In this document: piece after piece, positions 12,901 to 24,900 of the stretch
Layout: each line of letters opens with the position of its first letter
How positions within the stretch are numbered: the stretch's first letter is position 1
Assembly (NCBI GenBank): GCA_021014325.1
Contig: CM037463.1
Span: 1,426,001 to 1,490,000 of the forward strand
Length of the DNA: 64,000 bases
Direction of reading: 5' to 3'
Source: Plazaster borealis
Taxonomy: Eukaryota > Echinodermata > Asteroidea > Forcipulatida > Labidiasteridae
Translations under genes and position numbers: made by a program
The notes under the pieces: model-generated
Seen by the model: only the letters and a program-made list of their open reading frames with translations
Told to the model about the DNA's origin: nothing
The model's database searches: none

Positions 12901-15900
12901 CTGACCACTGGACACTACCAGCACAGTGTACCTACCTGCACCCCTCCATACAGAGCCTAGTGCTGATACAAGCAGAAAGTATAAAACAGCAAACGTTAAA
13001 ACAAAAACCTTCAAATGGCTAACACTTTGGGGGGAAAACTGAATCAGTAGGTGAAAGTTGCTGTCAAAATAAATATTAAACTGAAAAGTAGTACAGCATT
13101 AGTTTTGGGTTTTCTACTCGTTGCAATGTAGGCCTAAACAAAAAAAATTCACAAAATGAGCGCCCGGAGATTTCATATTTTCATTAAATTAATAATTACT
13201 AATTTCCTTTGCCTTGCAAAGCAATATAAAAAAGCTTAGTCAAGCAATTTTTTTGTGAAAGATGACAGAATTTCAGACAGAAACATTTCTAAGGTTAATT
13301 GCTTGGAATTCCAACTTTAAATTTCAACAATTTTCTTGAAATCATCAAATTGTTGATTGCCTTGAAAGCAACAGCAAAGCAAAGTTACAATCAGAGAAAC
13401 TCAACAAAGTAACATCTTAAACAACCATTTGATATTAAAATCAAAGTAGCACAATTGAACATAACAACATTTTGTGTACACGTGATTCACAGCTGCAGAA
13501 AATTTGTGCATAAAAAAAATCAACTCCGTATCAATGGCCAAATAAATAATAACAATTAGAACAATGAAAAAAAGAAGAAGTTTGTTTGCTTTGTTTTGCA
13601 TCACGTAAACTTGGTTCACACAAGCCCTCATATGGTCAAAGGATTTGCAAACATTGGGAATTCTATTCCGCTTTGACTCTTTTTAACGCGCCGACCGGTC
13701 GCTATCGACCATTTAAATCCCTTCAGAAAAATAGTTGTATTAAAGCGAAAAAATAAAGATCGCACGGCCACACAGTTTTTCAGAATGGAAAAGAGGACTC
13801 TTGAGGGTGCTATGTTGACCTGGTTTTTTTGGGGGGTCGCCATTTGCAAAAAACAAATAAACAATTACTCTGTCCATATGATCAATTTATCACACAAATA
13901 AATGGTGCTTGAAAGGGTTAAACGAAACGATTGTGCAATGCACACTTAGTCAAGATCTATTGAAACAAAAGTAAATCATGTAGTTCATTATATCTTTAAA
14001 TTAAATAACAAAAAAGAAGGAAGCTTCTGGAGTATATAGTTCTATATTCTACCGATCTTATTTATGCAAAAATACTTGTGTATATACTTTATTTTTGTCT
14101 CCCTTCACAGCGTATAATTTAAAGAAGAAATTTCTTGTTTTTCTTTACACAAAAATATAAATTTGTTTGCAATCTGATGAGTTGCTTATATAAAACGCTT
14201 AGTTTTTTAGTGACTAATTTCAAGTCCTTGAAATGGCATCCACTGCTGACTAATATTGTGCCAATTTGATTTTTAAATCTGAAGCCACTAGATAAAACCG
14301 AGTTGACTAACAGCCAAATAAACATCTGTTTATCATGTTCAGTATTTCCTTTTGAAGTACATATGAATATTGATGGTACAATTATTCCTTTTTGTGGATA
14401 TCTTGAGATTGTTAAACTTTAAATGACCAAATAACTGAGCAAATTTTAATTAGCGAGACAACCCTCTTGACTTATTATAAAAATATATATTTTTTTGTTA
14501 TCTTGTCTATTGTTACTTTAATTGTTACTTTTGTTACTCTGGTTGTATTTTAAATGCAATTCAGCCTTTGGCTGCGATGTTTGAATGTTTTTAATAAACC
14601 AATAATAATAATTAAAAAAAATATATATATTTACAATCATCGTAAAATTTTCAGACATTCTAGTCTGGGAGCGAATAGAAAAAAAGACTAGTAAAAATAA
14701 GCCAAAATTTGCAGCAATATGCTGCCAAGATGAACCAGCTATCTGTATGATTGCAATAAAGTACTTTGGTTAAAAGGAAAGAGACAAATAATTAATGAAA
14801 TAAATAGTTTTGAAAAAAAAGAAAAAGATAACACACGGTTAAATGGTTAGCAGCGTCCTGCATTTCTTTTTTCTTTTTAAAGTCTAACCTGTCTCAAGTT
14901 CTTGTGCAGGGTTGTAGTCAAGGCCCTCATCTGGAATCAAATACATGAGCAGAAAAGGCATGTAATATCAAGATATCATGCAGTTTAGTGTTTATAGCAA
15001 TAGAAATACATGTACCACGACAGGGACAGTTAAAGCTCAATCGCCGATAACAAATCTCAAACTCTTATCAGTCAAAGATGGTCTGACCATGCATTCATAA
15101 CAAGCTTCTAAAAGGAAAGACATGTTTACTTTATTTCATCATTGCTTTGCAGAAGTGTACATTCAATCCAAACACTTTGGGTTTTCAAAAAACAAGACTG
15201 CATAAGTTTAGTCTATAAACAGATAACAATATCATTGACTCAAGTTTTTGAGAAAACAATAATGTGTATGGATTTCAGTTTATGGTGCATAATTTGATAT
15301 TCTTATTCTTGTCGGTGTTATGCATCGGATGTGGTTCTTACAAGAATAACAATTGGTTTTCCACATTAACAAAACCTGATTAAAGGCAACTCAAGCTCGT
15401 AAAACCCGGAAAACTATAGTTCAGCTTTTTTTCAAATCATGATGCAACAATGCGCTTAGGGGACCTTTCCTTTAGAAGTCTAAACAACCTTTTGTGGAAG
15501 TAAAGTATAATAAAATTGCAGTTTCATGATGCAGCTGTAATCCATGATGCAAATAGTGCATCCAATCAGTAAGTTAAGAGCATGAGTTCAAACATAATGA
15601 GACATTCAGAAACTTTCAGTTTTAGTCATTCCTTCATGCAGTTATTTATAAGCGGTAACTTGTTCTTCTCCAGTATTCCCTGAAACTGAAACTACCAGAC
15701 AGCAACGTTATGAGATTATTCAGATTATGTAAAAGGTATTATTGTGGTCATGGTTGTTTATTGTACGAGGATATCACGAGGGAACCAATTCCTTTATACA
15801 CTTATTCATTGACTGTGGAACCCCCTCAAAAGTTCTCCTTAATATTTCTCCTAAAAGTATGTGTCCGAGGTTCCATAGGAAACAAACGTATGACTGTCAG

Positions 15901-18900
15901 GACTTTGGACAACAAAATCCTTCTTTTCCCTCCATAAATAAGAAAATTCCCTTCACACATCATTACAATTTGTACCATGTTAATACCACACATAAGGTCA
16001 AAACTTGACTTCATCCAATTTCATACAACCAAAACCCTTTAAAAAAATCCCTTAAAATCCATCTATGACTCAGATTAATTGAACATCTAAGATCAAACTC
16101 CACTGGAAAATATGGCGTGGATGTCATTCTAATAAGTTGATAAACATTTTAGAGCAGGAATCCCATCTTGCCTCTGACCTTTATCAAATAAAACCTGAGA
16201 CGTTTCATTATATCACTTTAACAAGTAATATGTCATTCTTTCTTCTATATCCTGTTCCCCGAGACCCACTACTACACTCTGTGATCTCTCATCCCAAGTT
16301 TCAAAGTTTGTAACATCCTGCCGGGTTGGAAGGGAAGGCATAAAAAAAATCATGAATTGTTCACTTCCTTCCCCCTTCTGCAACAGGAAAATGGATCATA
16401 ATACAGGTCATGCGTGGTGATCACAAGCGAGTTGGATCTAGTGTGATATAAATCTGCAGTATATTATATGTACGCATTACCGGGTTCAAAATACTGTACC
16501 CACAGGACCACTGGCCACAGGACAGCCATTTCAGCTCTCGGCCAGTAACTCCACAACAAGTCCCGCAATTTAGGGTTTTACCAAACATGAACATCTGAAG
16601 ATGTTCTAATGAATTCTTAAGCTTTCCTATCTGAACCCCCTCCAAAACTTCCAGCAAATTTTTTTAAAAGAAGAAGTTTCAGGTCATGTAAAAAAACGTA
16701 TTTATGGTATAGTGAAAGTTTTGAACAGTAAAGCCCGGTTCATACTTCCTGCGAATGCGAATCGAATTTGACGTGAACTTGACGTCACAACTCTGTTTTC
16801 GCTGCGAATATTCGAAAAAATTGAGCACGGCTCAACTCTTGCGAATTATTCGTTGCGAATTTGTGACATCAATATTCGCTTCGCATTCGCATTCGCAGGA
16901 AGTATGAACCGGGCTTTAGACCTGTGGTCTGTAGTGGAGATTTTCTTAAAATTTAAGCCCTGATATATATGTTCAGTGAAAACATGAGTGATAGAGTACC
17001 CATCCAACATTGAAAAGAACTTGTGAAAGAGGAGAAAAATGTTCACGTGGTCCCTATCAAAATGATCTCTGGAAGAAGTCAAAATGATCCCTTGGAGGAG
17101 TCAAAATGATCCCTAGGAGAAGTCAAAATGATCCCTAGGAGGAGTCAAAATGATCCCTGGGAGGAGTCAAAATGATCCCTGTGGGAGGAGTCAAAATGAT
17201 CCTTGGGAGGAGTCAAAATGATCCCTAGGAGGAATCAAAATGATCCCTGGGAGGAGTCAAAATGATCCCTGTGGGAGGAGTCAAAATGATCCCTGGGAGG
17301 AGTCAAAATGATCCCTGTGGGAGGAGTCAAAATGATCCCTGGGAGGAGTCAAAATGATCCCTGTGGGAGGAGTCAAACTGATCCCTGGGAGGAGTCAAAA
17401 TGGTCCATGGGAGGAGTCAAAATGGTCCACAGGAGGAGTCAAAATGGTCCATGGGAGGAGTCAAAATGGTCCCTGGGAGGAGTCAAAATGATCCCTGGGA
17501 GGAGTCAAAATGATCCCTGGGAGGAGTCAAAATGATCCCTGGGAGAAGTCAAAATGATCCCTAGGAGGAGTCAAAATGATCCCTGGGAGGAGTCAAAATG
17601 ATCCCTGTGAGGAGTCAAAATGATCCCTGGGAGGAGTCAAAATGATCCCTAGGAGGAGTCAAAATGATCCTTGGGAGAAATCAAAACGATCCCTGGGAGA
17701 AGTCAAAATGATCCCTAGGAGGAGTCAAAATGATCCATGGGAGGAGTTAAAATGATCCCTGGGAGGAGTCAAAATGATTACTGTGGGTGTGGGGTGGGAG
17801 TGGGAGGAGTCAAAATGATCCCTGTGGGAGGAGTCAAAATGATCCTTGTGGGAGGAGTCAAAACGATCCCTGTGGGAAATCAAAACTAACCTAGTTTTAT
17901 TGAAACAGGTGATGACAGTTTTGAAAAGGAATGCACTGAACTGAATGAAAACCTTTGTACAACAATCATTGCCTCATAAGGCACTGGATTCTAGAACTGC
18001 CTCAGAGACACCAGCATCTTCAAAGTTATTTTGTTTAGCCAGTAGCTTTTCTGATTACACCCATCCGTTTATTTCGCTGTAAACTACAATTTGTTAACAA
18101 CATCTTCAAAGATGTACAGTAATGATGGTACATGTATTACTTTAAAAAAAGACACCAGTACAGGCATTCTGTTTGACCCTTGGAAAAAATAGGAAAATTG
18201 TATAGAGTTACGAGGGCTGACCTAGATTCAGTATGCAAAATGTAGACAAATTTGGTAGTTTTAATTGTGGGACAGAGTTTTGTTTTCGTCAAACTTTCAA
18301 GAAAACTGACTGCAGTCAATTACACCTACGTATGTGAAACTAAAATGCACATATGCATTTCCTGCAGAGATATATAACAAGCTGATGTTGTTTTTATTTT
18401 ACAGAGTGGCAATTTCTCTACACATAGGTGCTAGAGTTCATTTCAACAATGTCCTTGGATGCTCTTTGATCATTCATCACAAGGTAACATGGACTAAGTA
18501 CTGTGAGTAGTGTAATGTGTGTACATTAGTCAGTTCACAATAATAAGATCAATTCCAAGGTTTACACTGAACAGGAATCAGATGGTTTTTTAGAGTTTTT
18601 TCATGATTAAAATATAATGAATTTGTTATCAACAGTCAACACTTTAAGTCAGGGAAATCAATTAATGTGGACATTGACATTTTATCAATATTGTTGATAA
18701 AACAATATTTTACTTTGCCCACCCCCTTTCAAAGTGAAAATCAATTTTTTATTTTTCCCCCCAATTGTTCAAACATTGACCCCCTTACTGTGGAATTGCC
18801 CGTAAACAATTGACATTATTTTGACTAGATCACTTTTCAGCCTTAAATGCTTTTTGGGTGATTCCATGCAGAGCCTGCTATCAAAATGAGGCTTGGATGT

Positions 18901-21900
18901 CACAGTAGTCTGGCTCCTTTTGTATGTATGAAAACCAGCATTTTAAAAGCCTTATTGTATATTGGATGCATGACAGTGATTTGTCTGTCCAAGTGAACAA
19001 ACACAAACTTTATTAAATTAGTTTTTGTCGGTCCACATGTACAGTAAGAAATTTGTGACATTTGTTTTGAGTGTAAACTTCATTTGTACATATATGAGGA
19101 AAGGATCCTCTTACTAATTCTATAACACATGTAATTTAGTCTATTGTACTAGTCATTGTTTTACTCATTTCTCAGAAACTACAGCATTTCAGGCAAAAAT
19201 ATTTCAAGGGAAGTTTTCCTACCATGACATCTTTATACCATGTACAATGTAAGTTGTGTGTAAATCCGCGAACATATAATTTCAATCATTATACACTTCA
19301 AACGAATTGCACTTTCTTAATCATGTTAAGATCATCAAAACGTTTCAAACAAAAGGTCTTATAACGCACTGCTAGATACCATTGCGTTCCTTAATGTTAA
19401 TTAAACATAAATAACGATGCTAACAATACACCTTTATCATGGTGCGGCCATCTTGATTTTCTCCCATTCAAATCAATCTAACCAAACCGAGGCTGGAAGA
19501 AGAAATAGTCTGGTTCCTTTTTTGTACAATGAATGTTAGCATTCATTATTGTTATTGGATACAGGGAACATGACCAAGATGGCGACAGCATGATAAAGGT
19601 CTATACTCTAACTTTACAATGAAAAAAGCCAAAGGTGTAAATTGGCAGCACAACACATCATGTAGGTTAGAGATTGAAACAACAGGCGAACGCAAACCCT
19701 AAACATCTACATACGTACAAGTTAATAATTCTAACCTATGTAAGTCTCTCTAGAAAACCACTCGCACTCTTCACTAAGCACGACTTTAATCTACACAAAA
19801 ACATGAATAAGCCACATCTTACTATCTACACATAAATTGAGGAAATTCAAGCAGAGGAAATATTGCACAAGTTTAATTGGACAAATGCCCTTCATGGATT
19901 TAATGCGTTTAACTGTAATACTGAGGACTCCGACTGATCAGTCGTTCATAAACAAGGTCAGTTTTTCAATGGTTGAAAGGTGAGTTCTGTAAGCTTTTTA
20001 AATTTAGTGAAGAGCTGCCAACATTTGGCAATCAGGGCGTTTTTGTACAACAATCAGGGAGATGTTTAGAAAGTTTACATTAAACATACATGTAATAGGG
20101 AAAAAGTTTCCATAATCAGGGAGATTTTCAAATTTGTTTATCAGAACATGAAAAGATTGGTTTACTTTCAGGGAACTTTCTGCAGAATCAGGGCGACTTG
20201 GCAGCCCAGCTAGTGCATCCTATTTAAGATATGGTGGCACCAGACTACAGGTTCAAAGTTCAACTTTGAATCCTGAGACACCCAAGCAAGATACTTATCT
20301 TTGAACCTTTTTAGTAGGTCATTAATCACTGGGATTGGTATGACCTACCAAAGGACCAAGAATGCAAACCATGGAAGAGTTTGGATTCATCTCTGCTCTT
20401 CAGATTTAAAGCAGGGTTTGGTCGTTAACTTTTCAGTGCCTAGCCAGCAGGACCAGTTAGTGTGCCATGTCACTGATCTACCAGGGCCCAATTTCATAGA
20501 GCTGCTTAAGCACAAAATATTGCTTAACAAATTTCTGCTTAGCAGAAATGAGCAGGATACCAGTCACAGATTGCACATGTGACATGGTAGTTTGGCTGGT
20601 AACCATATTCTGGAAAGCATAATTTGATTGTGCTTAGCAACTTTTTGTGCTTAAGCAGCTCTATGAAATTGGGCCCAGCTCGTTCACTGGTCCATACTTC
20701 AAGGTTTCCCTTTTTTAAACATTGCTATTTGTGAGGGACTTGAAAGATGAAAAATCAGTAGTGGGAATCAATAAAAACTAGCCAACTGGATGAGTTTTTG
20801 ACTGTTCCTCCAGGTGTTTTATATGGTCTTCCCATTATAAACAAAATCCACTTGACCACAGAAACAATTGGGTTCAAGTTCAGCCCGAGTCTAATGCAGC
20901 CTTTTTTCCCAAAAGTCAAAAGAATTTTGTTTAAGTCTTTCCCAACAACATACAGTAACTGTACTCGAGAAGTGTCGGCTAAAAAAGACTTTCAGAATCC
21001 ATAACTAAATTTTATGGTGCGAACATCTTGTTTATTTTCTATTCAAGTTAACACCAAAGTGAGGCTGGAAAGGGGAAAAAAGTACAGGCCATTTTTTTTT
21101 TTCACTACATAGGCCCCAAGACACTGGTTTCACTCTTCAGAGAAAAGTCGCAGATGTCAAATTATTATGGCCACACTTTAAAGGTTCCTTCGTTGGGTCC
21201 CTCTGTACACTAGCAATCACTTGTTGATGCAAAGGTTAAACTCTCAGATTTGGCTGAACAACCCAATGCCTTCTAGGCATGACACTATCACGTCCATCAG
21301 GACAAACATTGTGACAATTTGATCACAAAATGGCACAATAGACATTGACGGTGTCATTTGGAAGGGGTTCTACAGCTATACATTTGCACAGGACCCCAGG
21401 CCTGGAATTTCATCTTTGAAAGGGCAAAACCATTTTCATTTTGCCAAAGGCACTTCCATTGAAAGCTCTTAAAGTTTATGGGAAACTTTTCAAGGTGCAC
21501 TAAGGCCAAGACAACAGAGGCCATGGACTCTGTGTCCTTCATGTACATTAACTCCAGTCCTAGGACCCTCTCAGATGGCTACTTCATGAAGTTTGATTTG
21601 GATGGAAGTAAAAACGCTTACCACTCTGTTGTCCACTCTGTCCTGCTAACCTTGCTGCTTCCATCTGGTCACGCCTAGCAACTTTATTCTGGTAGTTCAC
21701 ATCGCTGACATTCATTTGATTCTTCTTAGCGGTTTCCCCAGCGGGCGTGTCAGCGACCTGCGAGAACTTTTTCAAGTCACTCTCGTGATCCTTGTGGTAC
21801 TCCAACTGCTCAAGCAAACATTCCAGATCAGAAGAGTTTGAAGCAAAATGGCTCGTCAAATTTGACAAATCAATAGAATACTGTGCAATAATTTGGGTAA

Positions 21901-24900
21901 TAAAACTACAAACCTAATTTACTTTACAATTCAATTTCATGCAACTTTTGGAAACTTAATTTAAAAAGACACATCGGAAGACTGATAAAGATTTCACATG
22001 CTAAAAATTTGAAGCAAAAGGTGTCAGGTGCAGCAATTTTTGTGCTTCATCTTTAACCACTTCACTTCGGTTGCCGTGTATACTCGCAAAATATTACAAA
22101 ATTCTGGGTAAAAAAATACAGTTGACGTTTATAAACGTATGACCCATTATATTGGCCGTGGCATGCGGCCTATTCACGGTAAGACGTTCCATAATTTTTT
22201 TAAAGAGAACGAAAAATCCTGGTGCATTGATGAGCGGTTTTGTTGTCTTTACTTTATTTAGTCTGAAAAAAAACAAAAAAACCCAAAAAACTTTGGAAGT
22301 TCCGAAATGTTCTGAAAAATAATACAGCGCAGAGGCACGGTAATGATTTTTTTAGTACCAACATGAAGTGGTTAAGACAGTAACTTGTGCTAAATCTTAC
22401 AAAGAAGATGTTCTTATGTGTCATTGTCCCTGCTAAAGACTCACAAATGTATAAATTCTTTGCAAATCTGACGAACCAAAAAATAAGATTTAGTAGTACT
22501 ATAGCTTATTCATTGTTTTGCCAGATTTTGCAACGAATTGGCCAAAAGATTGAAAATGTCCAGGCAAAATCTTTTAATGGAATAATTACTGGAAGCCAAC
22601 TTACGTTACTCTGATTCTTTGTCTGTTGGGAAAGGCGTCGGTTCTCCGGTGTATCAACCACAGCTGTGAATTTTGTTGTTGGGTAATGCCTGAAACCCAA
22701 AAAGCAAAATAAATCATTCAGAAAAACTGACTCAAACTACTTTTCTGGAAACTTTATACTTTCATGGTTGACGAGCCAACAGTGCTTCATGAAAGGTCAT
22801 TCTGCCTAAAATTTTAATAATAATAGTATTAATATCTAGTCTTACATGGCGCATGTATTTACCAATAAGGTTTTCAAGGCGCTTGAACAAACACAAACAT
22901 TTAAGACAGGTTTTTGAATTTGTTTTGAATTTTGAGACCAATTTATGTAGCACCTTATAAGGGTTTACAAGGTACCGCTGTGCATTCAGCAGCCACTGCC
23001 AGACACACCAGGGCAAACTCCTTCTCTTAGCGATAAGTGTAACTGGGTTCTTTTACGTGCATTAGACAACACACGAACCTATGGCTTTATGTCCCATCCA
23101 AAGGACGAAGCAATAATGGTTAAGTGTCTTGCTTAAGAACACAAGTGTCAAGACCGGGACTCGAACCCACACTCTGCTGATCAGAAACACCAGAGCTCGA
23201 GTCCAGTGCTCTTAACCACTCGGCCACGACACGCCACAAAATGTACAAGGAATACAAGAGTACATGGAGTCATGGAATCATTTGTAATCCTGGCATGATT
23301 CAGGGAGGCAATGGAGGCCTGGTTTGATTGGCTGCATATTGCGCCACAGCACCATGTAAACCATTACATGGTGCTATGCAAAGGAATAGGTCTCATACTT
23401 CAACATAACTCCACTTACCTTGTAGGAAAAATACTGAGCGCTTGCGGTACCCATCGGTAGTATATATGCTGTGTATATTATTTATTATTATTATTATTTT
23501 ATTTTTTTTTTTTATTTTTATTTTGATGATAGATGAACCTATATCCTGTATCCTGTCCTTTAGGCAAGAGATGATTATATATAATGGTGGATTTTATTAT
23601 TCATCAGAGAGGATCAATTTTCACATTTCAAGTCGGTAAGTCTTCTAAGTTCTTCAACAGAGGTTTATTTTTTTTTTTTTTTTTTTTTTTTTTTGGAGGT
23701 GGAGGGATTGTGCCTTAGGAGATGAGATGATAGAATTTGGCATACAGTCTCATACCGTCATCAGAAAATATATATGCAAGAGCAGCCAAGAGCAAATATT
23801 GAAAATTTGATTGTTATTCTAAGTATATAATTTTTTTTAAAAAAAATAAATAAAATCCCAATCCTCCCCATGGTTTAAAAAAAGGTAAAAAAACCACACA
23901 TCCTCAGGATGTACCAGTAGAAATGTTCATGTACATTTCCCTTGCAAAAATGCCCTTTAACAAGTAAAAAGATGAAGCGTAGCCAAATCAGACCAGAAAC
24001 ACTAACTAGCTTTTTGTTCAAACAGTAATCTATGAACAAAATTTAAACTTCAAGAAAATGGCTGTAATTTCTCAGTTAGAGAAAGCAAGATTGTTGGTCC
24101 TACTTTTATGTACACGTATTTATTATTTATTTGATTACACATCCAACAGCACAATTAGCGCCAATAACAGGATGAATAGGAAACAAGAAGAAAGTTTCAG
24201 TTTTAGATGTGGGAGGAAAAACCCAAATGGGAAAAACCCACGCAATCAGGTAGGGACTGAAAACCCAATTATGAGCTCCGGTCTGAGGTGGGATTCGAAC
24301 CGGGGTCCACAGGAAAAGAAACCCCTGGGCAAACCTGATCACCCAGATCATTTAACAAATATCATTTGTTTAATTCAAATAATAATTATTTAATAACTCA
24401 ATGAAAAGCAGAACTTCATTAACTTAAACCAGAATTACAAAGCAAAATTGTAGACAGAGCTGCAGTACTCACGTGTTACAGTATGGGAGCTTGTTGTAAC
24501 CTTTGTATGTTTTCATTGTAAGTTTGAGGTTACAAGTTTCACACGTGAAGCAGCCTTTGTGCCATATCTAAAGAAGGAAAAAGAAATTGAAATGTTTAAA
24601 AATAAACAAGAAATAATATTCAATTGATAGTAGGCATGACCTTAATCTAGACCAAGAACCTCCCAGATTCAGGAGGTTTAAAGGCACTGGACACGTTTGG
24701 TAATTACTCAAAATATATATTAGCATAAAAACTTACTTGGTAACAAGCAACGGAGAGCTGTTGATAGTATAAAACATTGTGAGAAACGACTCCCTCTGAA
24801 GTAACGTAGTTTTTGAGAAAGAGGTAATTTCTCACTAAAATATTTGAATCTGAGAAAGACTTCAGGCCTGAAGCCTTTCTCAGGCATCTGAAAGCACACA

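Larger units (their letters stand above)
5813..14888 (-). other. LASP intron 5 (about 9.1 kb)
   Basis: This is AT-rich with no supported coding sequence. It contains a family B MITE (6196-6584), GCCATAGCC-type MITE pieces (about 6820-7000), a doubled 60-bp segment (7303-7480), a family C MITE (8541-8895), a perfect 31-bp-arm hairpin (11665-11773), and a half copy of a GCATCACGT element (about 13578-13639). Confidence 0.8.
14931..21621 (-). other. LASP intron 4 (about 6.7 kb)
   Basis: Holds a terminal-inverted-repeat MITE (16731-16916), the 22/24-bp minisatellite (17051-17888), a fragment of a family C MITE (about 19150-19280), a CCTTTATCATG MITE (19430-19600) and a nested pair of foldback elements (about 20400-20700). 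No coding sequence is supported. Confidence 0.8.

Noticed and set aside
17051..17888. CRISPR-like appearance of regularly spaced repeats, and an open frame within them
   Set aside because: The units are contiguous with no unique spacers, the host is an animal genome, and the frame is only the 22-bp repeat read in three phases. It is a minisatellite.
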